From contig JAIUPQ010000001.1 of the NCBI GenBank assembly GCA_020161145.1, forward strand, positions 372,001 to 436,000: DNA of 64,000 nucleotides. Direction: 5' to 3'. This document shows, piece by piece, positions 34,014 through 46,441 of this stretch. Source of the DNA: Pseudomonadota bacterium (GTDB lineage: Bacteria > Pseudomonadota > Gammaproteobacteria > Burkholderiales > Burkholderiaceae_C). Position 1 is the first letter of the stretch. Every line of letters begins with the position of its first letter. Under the pieces are notes generated by a model. The model was not told the DNA's origin. It saw only the letters and a program-made list of their open reading frames with translations, and searched no databases. The translations under genes and the position numbers were made by a program.

Positions 34014-37000
34014 ACTACCAGATCGACGGCCGCCCCGCCAGCGACACCGCGTTCTACGCCGTGGCCTGCGACCCCGCACAAAGCGTGGTCGTGGAGGCCT
34101 GCGCGGGTGCGGGCAAGACCTGGATGCTGGTCTCGCGCATCGTGCGTGCGCTGCTGGCTGGCACCGCGCCCAACCAGATCCTGGCCATCACCTTCACCCG
34201 CAAGGCCGCCGGCGAGATGCAGCAGCGGCTGCACCAATGGCTGCGCAGTTGGGCCGCCGCCGATCACGGCACCCGCGTGCAGGAGCTGCGCCTGCGCGGC
34301 CTGGACGCCGCCGCCGCCGAGGCCGCCGCGCCGCGCCTGGCGCAGCTGTGGGACGAGTTGCTGGCCAGCGGCAGCGGCGTGCAGGTGCGCACCTTCCACG
34401 CCTGGTTTGGCCAGTTGCTGCGCATGGCGCCGCTGGCCGTGCTGGAGGAGCTGGGCCTGCACCCGGGTATGGCATTGATTGAGGACACGCGCGAGCTGCA
34501 CGCGCCGCTGATGCAGCGCTTTGCCCGCGCCGTGCTGGCCGACGCCCAGGCCAGCGCCGACCACCTGGCGCTGGGCCAGCGCGTGGGCCGCGACACGCTG
34601 GGCAAGTGGCTGGAACAGGCCTGGAGCCGCCGCATCGAAATCGAGCGCGCCGACGCCGCCGGCACGCTGCAAGGCGCCGTGCCGGCCCCTGCCACCGCCT
34701 GGGCCCATCCGCTGGACGGCTGGCCCCAACTGGTGCCGCTGCTGACCACGGTGGCCGCCGCGCTGGGCGCCGCCAAGGGTAAAAAGAGCCAGGACGCCGC
34801 CGCCGCCCTGGTGGCCGCGCTGGCCCTGCCCGATGCGCGCTCCGCCTACGCCGCCGCCCGCGAGGCCTTGTTCACCGCCAAAGGCCCGCGCAAGCTGACG
34901 CAGGAGCCCGCACCCGAGTTTGTGGCAGGCTGCGACGCGCTCGACACCCTGGCCACCGCGCTGGCCCAGCAAGATGCCCACGACGACCACCGCCGCATGG
35001 TGACCTTGACGCGCCTGCTGCTGGCCGAGTGGCGCACCCTCAAGCGCGAGCGCGGCCTGGTGGACATGAACGACCTGGAAACCCTGGCCGTCACCCTGCT
35101 GGCCGACAGCCAGTGGGCGCCCTGGCTGCACGAGCGGCTGGACATGCGCTTTCGCCACGTGTTGCTCGACGAGTTCCAGGACACCAGTCCCCTGCAATGG
35201 CAGGCCCTCGCGCCCTGGCTGGCTGGCTACGCCGGCGCAGGCGGCGGGGCGCCGTTCAGCGTCTTCATCGTGGGCGACCCCAAGCAGAGCATCTACCGCT
35301 TCCGCCGCGCCGAGCCGCGCGTGTTTGCCGCCGCCCAGGATTTCGTTGCCACCCTGCTGGCCGGCCGGCGCCTGGCCGCCAACCACACGCGGCGCAACAC
35401 GCAAACGGTGCTGGACACCGTCAACGCCGTCTTCGAGCAGGCCCAGGCCGCCGGCCAGTACGCCGGCTTCGTGCCCCACACCAGCGGGGCCACCGAGGTG
35501 CCTGCCCTGCAAGGCATTTACCACCTGCCGCTGGTGCCGCGCCCCGACAGGGTGGCGGCCGACGACGCCCCCGCCGCCTGGCGCGACAGCCTGACCACGC
35601 CGCGCCACGAGGTGCGCGAGCCGCTGCTGGCCGAGGAAGCGCGCCGCATTGCCGACGCCGTGGCCGCCCTGGTGCGGCCGGCAGACGGTCGCCCGGCCGT
35701 GCCACCCGGTGCCATCCATGTGCTGGCGCGCCGACGCCTGGTGCTTGCCGAGGTGGGCCGTGCGCTGCGCGCACTGCAGGTGCCCCACGTGCAGGCCAGC
35801 GACCTGGTGCTGACCGACGTGGCCGAGGTGCGCGACGTGCTGGCGCTGCTGGACGTGCTGGCCTCACCCGGCCACGACGCCGCGCTGGCCCAGGTGCTCA
35901 AAAGCCCGCTCTTTGGCGCCAGCGACGCCGACCTCATGGCCCTGGCCGCCCGCCGCGCACCCACCTGGCTGGAGGCCTTGGCGGGCCAGGCCAGCCCGCC
36001 CTTGAAGCGTGCAGGCGAGCTGCTGCCGCGCTGGGCGGCGCTGGCCCGCCGCTGGCCGCCGCACGACGTGCTGGACCACCTGCTGCACGAGGGCGACGGC
36101 CTGCCCCGCCTGCTGGCCGCCTGCGCCGCGTCCGAGCGCGCCCAGGCCCAGGCCGCGCTCACTGCCCTCATTGAAGAGACGCTGGCGCTGGACGGCGGCC
36201 GCTACCTGACGCTGTACGCCTTTGTGCGGGCGCTGAAAAAGCGCCTGCACAAACTGCCCGCCGTGCCCACGCCGGGTGCCGTGCAACTGCTGACCGTGCA
36301 CAGCGCCAAGGGCCTGGAGGCCGACGTGGTCTTCCTGGCCGACACCCACCCCAACGCGCGCGGCGGCGCCCAGCCCGAGTTGCTGGTGGACTGGCCCGTG
36401 ACCCACGCCCACCCGGCGCGCGCCGCCTTCGTGGCCGGCGCCGGCACCGTGCCGCCCAGCCTCCAGGCATTGGCCGAAGACGAAGCCACCCTGGCCGCGC
36501 GCGAGCAGCTCAACCTGCTTTACGTGGCCCTGACCCGCGCGCGCGGCGCGCTGGTGGTCAGCGCCGTGCAACCCCACCGCCGCGCCAGCGCCGACGCCAG
36601 TTGGTGGGAGCGGCTGGAGGCGCTGACCCAGCCCTGGCCCGAGGCCTGGCAGGCCGCGCCCGCCGCCGCCGCGCCGGACGCACCGGCCGAACTGCCCGAC
36701 TGGCGAGCGCTGGCCGCGCCACCTGCTGTGCCGTTGGAGACTGCGTCCACCTCCACCATCGGCCGCACGGGCGAAGCCTTTCATCGGTTGCTGCAATGGG
36801 GCCGCGCGGACGATGCGGCGGCGGCGCAAGCGGCGGTGGCATTCGAGCTGGACCCTACCGCTGCCGCCCAGGCGCAGGCGGCGGCGGTTCGCGTGCTGGC
36901 CAGCCCGGCGCTGGCCGCGCTGGAGCAGGGCGCCGACTGGCGGGCTGACGAAGTGCCCATCGTCTGGCAAGGCCAGAGCCTGCGCATCGACCGCCTGCTC

Positions 37001-37174
37001 AAGCGCGGCGACACCTGGTGGGTGCTGGACCACAAGCTGCATCACGCTCCGCAGCACAACCCGCTGCTTTGCGCGCAGTTGGCCACCTACCGCGCGGCGG
37101 TCCAGGCGGCCGAGCCGGGGGCCGAGGTGCGTACGGCGTTCGTGACTGGGGCGGGCGAGATTGTCGTGCTGTAG
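34010..37174 (+). CDS. addA: UvrD/RecB-type helicase-nuclease, AddA-like
   Basis: A 1054-residue SF1 helicase. Walker A is EACAGAGKTWML (about 29-40), motif Ia ILAITFTRKAAGEM, motif II VLLDEFQDTSPLQW, motif III VGDPKQSIYRFRRAEP, motif V TVHSAKGLEADVVFL and motif VI LLYVALTRARGAL. A C-terminal nuclease domain is visible: His in GEAFHRLLQWG, IDRLLKRGDTWWVLDHK and QLATYRAAV, so both subunits of this AddAB-type complex keep nuclease motifs. It acts on double-strand ends, loading RecA after a regulatory sequence. The start at 34010 follows AGGGTAGGGCA from the mini-ORF; the longer in-frame reading upstream is rejected. Confidence 0.9.
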   Translation: MNYQIDGRPASDTAFYAVACDPAQSVVVEACAGAGKTWMLVSRIVRALLAGTAPNQILAITFTRKAAGEMQQRLHQWLRSWAAADHGTRVQELRLRGLDAAAAEAAAPRLAQLWDELLASGSGVQVRTFHAWFGQLLRMAPLAVLEELGLHPGMALIEDTRELHAPLMQRFARAVLADAQASADHLALGQRVGRDTLGKWLEQAWSRRIEIERADAAGTLQGAVPAPATAWAHPLDGWPQLVPLLTTVAAALGAAKGKKSQDAAAALVAALALPDARSAYAAAREALFTAKGPRKLTQEPAPEFVAGCDALDTLATALAQQDAHDDHRRMVTLTRLLLAEWRTLKRERGLVDMNDLETLAVTLLADSQWAPWLHERLDMRFRHVLLDEFQDTSPLQWQALAPWLAGYAGAGGGAPFSVFIVGDPKQSIYRFRRAEPRVFAAAQDFVATLLAGRRLAANHTRRNTQTVLDTVNAVFEQAQAAGQYAGFVPHTSGATEVPALQGIYHLPLVPRPDRVAADDAPAAWRDSLTTPRHEVREPLLAEEARRIADAVAALVRPADGRPAVPPGAIHVLARRRLVLAEVGRALRALQVPHVQASDLVLTDVAEVRDVLALLDVLASPGHDAALAQVLKSPLFGASDADLMALAARRAPTWLEALAGQASPPLKRAGELLPRWAALARRWPPHDVLDHLLHEGDGLPRLLAACAASERAQAQAALTALIEETLALDGGRYLTLYAFVRALKKRLHKLPAVPTPGAVQLLTVHSAKGLEADVVFLADTHPNARGGAQPELLVDWPVTHAHPARAAFVAGAGTVPPSLQALAEDEATLAAREQLNLLYVALTRARGALVVSAVQPHRRASADASWWERLEALTQPWPEAWQAAPAAAAPDAPAELPDWRALAAPPAVPLETASTSTIGRTGEAFHRLLQWGRADDAAAAQAAVAFELDPTAAAQAQAAAVRVLASPALAALEQGADWRADEVPIVWQGQSLRIDRLLKRGDTWWVLDHKLHHAPQHNPLLCAQLATYRAAVQAAEPGAEVRTAFVTGAGEIVVL

Positions 37175-37178
37175 GCGC

Positions 37179-37234
37179 CCCGCCTCCCTCGGACCGCAGC
37201 CAGCCCGCCGGTCTGGACCCCGAGGCGGGTTTTG
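37179..37234 (+). terminator. Terminator-like inverted repeat after addA
   Basis: CCCGCCTC (37179-37186) pairs with GAGGCGGG (37222-37229), which runs into TTTTG. The loop is long (35 nt) but holds further complementarity (GGACC/GGTCT). Confidence 0.5.
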
Positions 37235-37420
37235 CAATTCAAAACTAGCGTAAATACCTAGTTAATTGTCACAAATTTCCTACTTCAGGAGGATGTCCCT
37301 CCGTCGTGCGGTTTCGTAACGTTTCGCTCAGAAGTGGCGCGGCCTAGCCGCCACGCTTCAACCCGGTGGAGCAGGTTCGCTCAGCCGGCTGTGTAGCCAA
37401 CGTGAATGTGGAGGATGACG

Positions 37421-37921
37421 ATGAAGAAATCCATATGGCCAGCCCTGCTGGCGGCGGCGCTGGGGTCCTTGGGAATGTCGGCGCAGGCGCAGGCGCAAAA
37501 CCCAGAGCCGACGGCCTTTTCTAGCTGGGAGCCCGGTCGTTATTGGCTCGTGAGGGATCGGCAAGGTGACAAGCGCGCAAAAAGATGCATTGAAATCGAC
37601 GCTAATGGCCAATGGAAAGCCAAAGCGCAGTACTGGAGGGAAGATGTTCCCTACGTAATGGGGCTATGGACTGAAGACGATCGGTATGTTTATCTCCTTG
37701 GTGATATAGTTTACACTGATTTGGGTCCGCCATATGGTAGACAGATGCAAACCTATATCATTGACAAGAAAAAGCGAAAAGATGGCACCCCAGAGGAATA
37801 TTTCAATGGTATGGGATCAGCGAGCGCAGTCCTGATTGATGCCCAGCCCCAAGAATGGATTTCTCACCGCATGGGCTCAATGATGGTTTACAAGAATAGC
37901 CATTATGAATGTCATTTCTGA
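37421..37921 (+). CDS. Unknown secreted two-cysteine protein
   Basis: A 166-residue protein with a clear signal peptide (KKSIWPALLAAALGSLGMSAQAQAQ). The mature part has only two cysteines: one in RCIEIDANG and one three residues from the end (ECHF). Aromatic, strand-like stretches (RYWLVRD, YVMGLWTEDDRYVYLLGDI) suggest a small beta fold with one disulfide. The base composition is plainly more AT-rich than the neighbours, which hints at horizontal transfer. It shares C-xn-DANG, VMGxW and a Cys at position -3 with the next gene. ATG at 37421 is chosen over 37415 and 37406 because GGAGG lies about 7 bases upstream. No family is recognised. Confidence 0.7.
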   Translation: MKKSIWPALLAAALGSLGMSAQAQAQNPEPTAFSSWEPGRYWLVRDRQGDKRAKRCIEIDANGQWKAKAQYWREDVPYVMGLWTEDDRYVYLLGDIVYTDLGPPYGRQMQTYIIDKKKRKDGTPEEYFNGMGSASAVLIDAQPQEWISHRMGSMMVYKNSHYECHF

Positions 37922-37949
37922 GCTTCAGTCCATAAGGAAAGGATAGACG

Positions 37950-38396
37950 ATGAAATTCGAACAATTGAAGGGCGCTGTGTTGATCGCGCTGGTGGCCCTT
38001 GTCTCATCGGGCGCAAACGCCCGGCCCACTGCGGCAGGTTGCTATACCGTGAACTGGTTTGACGCCAATGGCGCCATCGTTCGAACCCAGGTTCTTACAC
38101 TGGGCAGCAATGGGTTGGCATATAACGGCACGGAGCCGAGTGTGATGGGTTCCTGGCAGCAATTCCATGGCGCGGTTCAGATTCAGGAGATACAAGAAAT
38201 CGACACTCCCCGCGAATATTCAGAGGATATACGCAGTTACTGGTTGGAGCTAACAAATCCGGACAGTCGGATGTCAGGTAAGTTGATTTATAAATATGAA
38301 CATACTAACCGTGATCCCTACGTGCAGACCAAAATTTATGAGGTTTACGATGCCCAAGGGTCGTACACACCCGACGACCCATACTGTGTCCGTTAA
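37950..38396 (+). CDS. Unknown secreted two-cysteine protein, probable relative of upstream gene
   Basis: A 148-residue protein with a signal peptide (GAVLIALVALVSSGANA-RP). The mature chain has exactly two cysteines, in AGCYTVNWFDANG and at position -3 (YCVR), and shares SVMGSW with the VMGLW of the upstream gene, so the two look like diverged tandem copies. An AAGGAAAGG ribosome site precedes ATG at 37950, 28 bp after the previous stop. It is AT-richer than the surrounding genome. No function is recognised; a periplasmic or surface role is inferred only from the signal peptide and the likely disulfide. Confidence 0.7.
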   Translation: MKFEQLKGAVLIALVALVSSGANARPTAAGCYTVNWFDANGAIVRTQVLTLGSNGLAYNGTEPSVMGSWQQFHGAVQIQEIQEIDTPREYSEDIRSYWLELTNPDSRMSGKLIYKYEHTNRDPYVQTKIYEVYDAQGSYTPDDPYCVR

Positions 38397-38406
38397 ATAA
38401 GGTCTC

Positions 38407-38427
38407 GCGGCGGGCCAGGCCCGCCGC
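38407..38427. terminator. Hairpin between convergent genes
   Basis: A perfect 9-bp stem GCGGCGGGC (38407-38415) / GCCCGCCGC (38419-38427) with a 3-nt loop lies between the secreted-protein gene and ilvE, which converge here. It lacks a U-run on either strand. Confidence 0.4.
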
Positions 38428-38433
38428 CAGGCC

Positions 38434-39468
38434 TCACACCTTGACCACCCACCCCGCCGGTGCCTCGCGGTCGCCGTACTGGATGCCCACCAGCTCGTCG
38501 TAGAGCTTGCGGGTGACGGGGCCGATGTCGGTCTCGCTGTGGAAGATGTGGAAGTGCTCGCCGTGCTGGATGCCGCCGATGGGGGTGATGACGGCGGCGG
38601 TGCCGCAGGCGCCGGCTTCGGCCCAGTCGGCCAGGCTGGCGATGGGCACGTCGCCCTCGATGGCCTCCAGGCCCAGCCGGTGCTGGGCCAGCCACAGCAG
38701 GCTGAGCTTGGTGATGCTGGCCAGGATGCTGGGTGAGCGCGGGGTGACGAAGCGCTTGCCGTCCTTGCTGATGACGAAGAGGTTGGCGGCGCCGACTTCC
38801 TCGATCTTGGTGTGGGTGGCCGGGTCCAGGTAGATGGCGTCGGCAAAGTGCTTACCCTTGGCCTCCATGCCGGGCATCAGGCTGGCCGCGTAGTTGCCGC
38901 CCACCTTGGCGGCGCCGGTGCCCTGCGGCGCGGCGCGGTCGTAGGGGGTGGTGACGAAGTTCTGGGGCTTGAGGCCGCCTTTGAAGTACGGCCCCACGGG
39001 CACGCAGAACACGCTGAAGATGAACTCCGGCGCGGTGCGGATGCCGATGTTGTCGCCCACGCCGATGACGAAGGGCCGCAGGTAGAGGCTGCCACCCGAG
39101 CCGTAAGGCGGCAGGAAGCGCTCGTTGGCCTTGACCACCTGCTTGCAGGCGTCGATGAACTGGGCCTCGCTGACCTCGGGCATCAGCAGCCGCTCGCAGG
39201 AGCGCGCCATGCGCTTGGCGTTTTCGTCGGGCCGAAAGAGGTTGATGGAGCCGTCTTTGCAGCGGTAGGCCTTGAGGCCCTCAAAGCACTGCTGGCCGTA
39301 GTGCAGCGAGGTGGCGCCCTCGGCGATGCGCAGCGTGTTGTCCTCGGTCATGGTGCCGGCATCCCAGGCGCCGCCCTTCCAGTGCGCGCGGTAGCGCCAG
39401 TCGGTGTTGACGTAGGCAAAACCCAGGTTGTTCAGGTCCAGGTCGGGGGCGTCGGTGCGGATGTGCAT
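38434..39468 (-). CDS. ilvE: Branched-chain amino-acid aminotransferase
   Basis: A 344-residue fold-type IV PLP enzyme that interconverts Leu/Ile/Val and their 2-oxo acids. The PLP lysine is K188 in GAAKVGGNYAASLMPG. Other family motifs are SLHYGQQCFEGLKAYR, LYLRPFVIGVGDNIG, KIEEVGAANLFVI and ACGTAAVITPIG. Its length and the N-terminus LNNLGFAYVNTDWRYRAHW match the longer group of bacterial and eukaryotic BCATs rather than the 309-residue E. coli IlvE. It is 44 bp downstream of ftsB, same strand, but is functionally unrelated. Confidence 0.94.
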   Translation of the reverse strand: MHIRTDAPDLDLNNLGFAYVNTDWRYRAHWKGGAWDAGTMTEDNTLRIAEGATSLHYGQQCFEGLKAYRCKDGSINLFRPDENAKRMARSCERLLMPEVSEAQFIDACKQVVKANERFLPPYGSGGSLYLRPFVIGVGDNIGIRTAPEFIFSVFCVPVGPYFKGGLKPQNFVTTPYDRAAPQGTGAAKVGGNYAASLMPGMEAKGKHFADAIYLDPATHTKIEEVGAANLFVISKDGKRFVTPRSPSILASITKLSLLWLAQHRLGLEAIEGDVPIASLADWAEAGACGTAAVITPIGGIQHGEHFHIFHSETDIGPVTRKLYDELVGIQYGDREAPAGWVVKV

Positions 39469-39512
39469 GGCAGGCTCGGTTCAGGGTGGAGGGCCGGCCA
39501 GAGGCCGGGGGG

Positions 39513-39797
39513 TCAGCGTCCAGTGGCTGCGGGTGTGACCACCACCAGCAACTCGCCGTCGCGGATCATCGACAGCTCGGTGCGGGCCCGCTCTTCGATG
39601 ATTTCGGTGCCGGATTGCAGGTCGGCCACCTCGGCCGCCAGGCGCTCGTTGCGCTGGCGGGCGGCTTCGTTGGTGGCGTCCTGGGCGGCCAGTTCGGCGC
39701 GCAGCGCGCGCGTGTGCGGCACGCCGCCCTTGCCCAGCCACAGCGCGCCCTGCACGAGCACGAGCAGGGCGATGAGGATGTAGGGCAGGGCTTTCAC
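39513..39797 (-). CDS. ftsB: Cell division protein FtsB
   Basis: A 94-residue bitopic protein with a short cytoplasmic N-terminus, one membrane helix (YILIALLVLVQGALWLG, about 5-21) and a coiled coil (LRAELAAQDATNEAARQRNERLAAEV, shown in part), the FtsB/DivIC layout. It joins FtsL and FtsQ in the divisome. A GTG start at 39797 is used because it lies 18 bp after the eno stop and leaves the membrane helix at the right place; no strong ribosome site is visible, so coupling to eno is possible. The eno-ftsB order is conserved in many proteobacteria. Confidence 0.9.
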   Translation of the reverse strand: MKALPYILIALLVLVQGALWLGKGGVPHTRALRAELAAQDATNEAARQRNERLAAEVADLQSGTEIIEERARTELSMIRDGELLVVVTPAATGR

Positions 39798-39814
39798 GGG
39801 GCGTGGCGGCAGGC

Positions 39815-41128
<1,314 letters not shown>

Positions 41129-41983
41129 TCAAGAAAAATCGGTTTCCAGCAGCGGCTGCGCCTTGACCACGCGGTCCAGTTGCAGCAGTTGCTCCAGCAG
41201 TGGGCGCATCTTGTGCAGGGGCACGGCGTTGGGGCCATCGGACAGCGCGTGCGCGGGGTCGGGGTGGGTTTCCATGAAGAGGCCGGCCACGCCCACGGCC
41301 ACGCCGGCGCGCGCCAGCACCGGCACGAACTCGCGCTGGCCGCCGCTGCTGGTGCCCTGGCCGCCAGGCAGTTGCACCGAGTGGGTGACGTCGAACACCA
41401 CCGGCGCGCCGGTCTCGCGCATGATGGCCAGGCTGCGCATGTCGGAGACGAGGTTGTTGTAGCCAAAGCTGGCGCCGCGCTCGCAGGCCATGAAGCGGTC
41501 TTCGGACAGGCCGGCGTCGCGGGCGGCGTCGCGGGCCTTCTGGATCACGTTCTTCATGTCGCCAGGGGCGAGGAACTGGCCCTTCTTGATGTTGACCGGC
41601 TTGCCCGATTGCGCCACCGCGCGGATGAAGTCGGTCTGGCGGCACAGGAAGGCGGGCGTCTGCAGCACATCCACCACCGAGGCCACCTGGGCCACCTCGG
41701 CTTCGTGGTGCACGTCGGTGAGCACCGGCAGGGCCAGCTCTTTTTTCACCTTGGCCAGGATGTCCAGGCCCTTGTCCATGCCCGGGCCGCGAAAGCTGGT
41801 GCCGCTGGAGCGGTTGGCCTTGTCGTAGCTGCTCTTGAAGATGAAGGGGATGCCCAGCTCGGCGGTCATCTCCTTGAGCCGGCCGGCCACGTCCATCTGG
41901 AGCTGCTCGCTCTCGACCACGCAGGGGCCGGCGATGAGGAAGAAGGGCCGATCAAGCCCGATGGGAAAGCCGGTGAGGTTCAT
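41129..41983 (-). CDS. kdsA: 3-deoxy-D-manno-octulosonate-8-phosphate synthase, metal-dependent type
   Basis: Joins PEP and arabinose-5-phosphate to make KDO-8-P for LPS. It is 284 residues. It has [22 protein letters not shown] (split: [16 protein letters not shown]), [26 protein letters not shown] and [15 protein letters not shown]. The N-terminal motif [13 protein letters not shown] has Cys where E. coli KdsA has Asn; this Cys is the metal ligand of the metal-dependent class (as in Aquifex), so this enzyme should need a divalent metal. It is in the pyrG-kdsA-eno-ftsB order typical of beta-proteobacteria. Confidence 0.96.
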   Translation of the reverse strand: MNLTGFPIGLDRPFFLIAGPCVVESEQLQMDVAGRLKEMTAELGIPFIFKSSYDKANRSSGTSFRGPGMDKGLDILAKVKKELALPVLTDVHHEAEVAQVASVVDVLQTPAFLCRQTDFIRAVAQSGKPVNIKKGQFLAPGDMKNVIQKARDAARDAGLSEDRFMACERGASFGYNNLVSDMRSLAIMRETGAPVVFDVTHSVQLPGGQGTSSGGQREFVPVLARAGVAVGVAGLFMETHPDPAHALSDGPNAVPLHKMRPLLEQLLQLDRVVKAQPLLETDFS

Positions 41984-42025
41984 GGCAGCAGCAGAGGTTG
42001 GTCGCGTGGACGGGTTGAAGGGGCA

Positions 42026-43840
<1,815 letters not shown>

Positions 43841-45658
43841 TCAGTTCGGCTGATGCTGCGCCGCCACGTTGCTCAGAAAGGCGCGCAGTTGCATCGGGCG
43901 CACCGGCTTGTACAGCACGGCCACGCCGGCCTGCCTGGCCTCCTGGGCGCGGGCTGAGCCGACGTCCCCGGTGACGATGGCGGCAGGCCACTGCGCACCC
44001 AGGGACCGGCGCAGGTGCTGCAATACGTCCAGGCCATCGCGGCTGGCCAGGCCCTCGGCCAGCCGCAGATCGATCAGGCCGCAGCCGGGCGGTGTGGCAA
44101 CGTGCGGGGGGTCGATCCGGGCGATGGCCTGCTTCGCGCTCGCGGCCTCTGCGACGAGGCAACCCCAGGATGTCAGCAGTTGCACCAGGGCGGTGCGCGC
44201 GAAGGCATCGTCCTCCACCACCAGCACGCGCAGGCCACGCAGCGCATCGTCCGCAGCCGGTGTCAGTGGCGCGGCATCCGCCTGCTCGGAGGTGGCCGCA
44301 GGCAAGCGGATGGTGAACCGGCTGCCCCGCCCCACCACGGAGGCCACCGCAATGTCCAGCCCCAGCATGTCCGACAGCCGCTTGACGATGGCCAGGCCCA
44401 GGCCGACACCCAGCGTGCGGTCGCGCCCCGGGTTGGCCACCTGGTAGAACTCCTCGAAGATGCGCGCCTGCTCCGACTCGGCCAGGCCAATGCCGGTGTC
44501 CTCGACGGCCACCGTCCAGCCCCCTTCCGCCAGCGGTGTGGCGCGCAGTGTCACCAGGCCCCTGGCGGTGTAGCGCACGGCGTTGGACACCAGGTTGGAC
44601 AGCACGCGCCCGATCAGCGCGCGATCGCCCAGGGCCACCCCCGGCGGGGCGATCAGCACCAGACGCAGGCCTTTGGCGCGCGCCTCTGGTTCAAACAGTG
44701 CCGTGGTCTCGGCCAGCAGCGCCTGCAGATCGAAGGGGGCCGGCCTGGCCTCCAGGCTGCCGCTGTCCACACGCGACAGCTCGATCAACTCGTCGAGCAG
44801 ATGGCCCAGGCTGTCCACGCCTTCCACCAGGCGCGCGCCCAGGGTGGTCGCGTTCGCCGCGCCATAGGGGCTTTGCAGCGTCTGCGCCAGCAGGCCAATG
44901 GCGTACAGCGGCTGGCGCAGGTCGTGGTTGGCCGCCGCGAACAGCCGGGTGCGGGCGGCGCTGGCCTCTTCGGCGCGCTGGCGTGCCGCCTCGGCCACCG
45001 CGTTCTCGTCCTTCAGCGCCGAGGCCAGTTCGGCATTGCGCCGCCGCTGGTCGTAGACGTCGTGGGTCATCGCCTGCTGCACCCGGCCCAGGCGCAGCGA
45101 GTAGTACGCAATGATGCTCAGCATCGTGGCCAGGATCAGGTGCAGCACGCCGCCGATGGCCACGTTGCGCGCCACCAGCGGCACCATGGCCAGCAAGATG
45201 TAGTTGCGCAGCACCGGATAGAACGGTGAGAGGTGGATGTTGGCGCCCAGGCACATGGCGATCACCGAGATCTGCAACACCGTTTCGGCCAGCGGTGCGT
45301 CAGGCCGCCACAGCAGCACGCTGATCAGCCCCCACATGGCCGCATGCAGCAGTGCCAACCGAAGGCTGCGCACGCACAGCCGCCGGGCCTCGTCGCCGCG
45401 AGGCTGGCGGCGCAGGTACTGGCTGCGCCACACCAGCCGCCACAGGGAGATGAGGAGAAACACGGCCAGCCACACCTTCAGCGCCGCGCCGTTGGGGTGG
45501 TTGCGGAACACGATCACGGTGAACAGCGCGCCGGAGGTGGTGCCCACGACGATGTCGTTGATGACCTTCATCAGGCCATCGAACTGATCCTGCTCGATGC
45601 CTTCGGTGGCTGCCCTGCAAGGCGTCAGCCAGGTGCGCAGCGGGTGGGCCTGGGTCAC
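43841..45658 (-). CDS. Hybrid sensor histidine kinase with C-terminal receiver
   Basis: A 605-residue membrane kinase. The N-terminal third holds about six hydrophobic segments (residues 35-190) with no extracellular domain. A short coiled coil leads to the H-box [19 protein letters not shown] (His about 245), N-box [13 protein letters not shown]1 [11 protein letters not shown]-box [15 protein letters not shown] and G2 GVGLGLAIV. The C-terminal receiver (about 480-600) has VVEDDA, Asp in [10 protein letters not shown] and Lys in VLYKPVRP. The GTG start overlaps the stop of the upstream regulator (GTGA), so the two form a cognate pair. The signal is unknown. Confidence 0.92.
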   Translation of the reverse strand: MTQAHPLRTWLTPCRAATEGIEQDQFDGLMKVINDIVVGTTSGALFTVIVFRNHPNGAALKVWLAVFLLISLWRLVWRSQYLRRQPRGDEARRLCVRSLRLALLHAAMWGLISVLLWRPDAPLAETVLQISVIAMCLGANIHLSPFYPVLRNYILLAMVPLVARNVAIGGVLHLILATMLSIIAYYSLRLGRVQQAMTHDVYDQRRRNAELASALKDENAVAEAARQRAEEASAARTRLFAAANHDLRQPLYAIGLLAQTLQSPYGAANATTLGARLVEGVDSLGHLLDELIELSRVDSGSLEARPAPFDLQALLAETTALFEPEARAKGLRLVLIAPPGVALGDRALIGRVLSNLVSNAVRYTARGLVTLRATPLAEGGWTVAVEDTGIGLAESEQARIFEEFYQVANPGRDRTLGVGLGLAIVKRLSDMLGLDIAVASVVGRGSRFTIRLPAATSEQADAAPLTPAADDALRGLRVLVVEDDAFARTALVQLLTSWGCLVAEAASAKQAIARIDPPHVATPPGCGLIDLRLAEGLASRDGLDVLQHLRRSLGAQWPAAIVTGDVGSARAQEARQAGVAVLYKPVRPMQLRAFLSNVAAQHQPN

Positions 45659-46296
45659 AGCAGGCCGGTTTCGCGTGCCCGCACCAGCAGATGCGTGCGG
45701 TTGCGTGCGCCCAGCGAGTCCAGCAAGCCCGTGATGTGCAGCTTGACCGTGCGCTCGGCAATGCCCAGCTCAAGCGCGATGCGCTTGTTGGGCTCCCCTT
45801 TGGCCACCAGCTGCAGCACTTCCAACTGGCGCGGGGTGGGATCGTTGGTGCGGATCCCATCGGCAGCCGGCCATGGACGGATCGGCTCCGGGGCAGTCGG
45901 CAGTCTGCGGGCATCGAACACGGTGCCGCCGTCGGCAATATGCCGCAAGGCGGCCAGCAGCACGGGCAGGGGCAGCGATTTGCCCAGGAAGCCGCTGGCC
46001 CCGGTCACGCGGGCCCGGGCCACCAGATCCGGGCCTTCGTCACCCGAGATCAGCACGCGCGCCACCAGCGGATGGCGTGCGCCGAAATGAAAAAGACCCG
46101 CGATGCCACTCTCGGCGGCGCTGCTGCCCAACCGGTAGTCGATCAGCACGATGTCGGGTTCGTACCGCGCGGCGGCGGTCAGGCCGTCGGCAAGGGTGAG
46201 GGCCGTCCGCACCGAGACGCCCGAGTCGGCCTGCATCAGCGCATGCATCAGCCCGACGCCGAACAGGGGGTGATCGTCGATCAGCAAGATATCCAT
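45655..46296 (-). CDS. LuxR/NarL-type response regulator
   Basis: A 213-residue regulator. The receiver domain (1-120) has [12 protein letters not shown], phospho-acceptor Asp in [10 protein letters not shown] (about residue 53), Ser in LISGDEG and Lys in FLGKSLP. The C-terminal HTH (about 148-210) reads [20 protein letters not shown] and [22 protein letters not shown] at 46296 is chosen over in-frame starts further up, which lie in the divergent promoter region. It is translationally coupled to the hybrid kinase and divergent from a universal stress protein gene, a likely target. Regulated genes cannot be read here. Confidence 0.93.
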   Translation of the reverse strand: MDILLIDDHPLFGVGLMHALMQADSGVSVRTALTLADGLTAAARYEPDIVLIDYRLGSSAAESGIAGLFHFGARHPLVARVLISGDEGPDLVARARVTGASGFLGKSLPLPVLLAALRHIADGGTVFDARRLPTAPEPIRPWPAADGIRTNDPTPRQLEVLQLVAKGEPNKRIALELGIAERTVKLHITGLLDSLGARNRTHLLVRARETGLL

Positions 46297-46441
46297 GCGT
46301 CCACTGTAGGCAATACCGGACGCGTCCACCCCCCCCATTGGTGCGATAACCCGGTGCGGTGCGCAAGAGGATGGAATTCCCATAGGCGCAGGTCGGCGGC
46401 AGCGGGGCACAATGGTTCAAGCCATCTAGGAGACCATGACC

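Noticed and set aside
37268-37286. TTGTCACAAATTTCCTA upstream of the AT-rich pair looks like half a Pho box.
   Set aside because: The second heptamer matches poorly (about 4 of 7), and there is no well-placed -10 element.
37286-37320. Short ORF after AGGAGG (ATG at about 37293, seven codons).
   Set aside because: The ribosome site touches the start codon, leaving no proper spacing, and there is no regulatory context.
38076-38090. GTTCGAACCC resembling a tRNA T-loop.
   Set aside because: It lies inside the coding sequence of the second secreted two-cysteine protein with no other tRNA parts.
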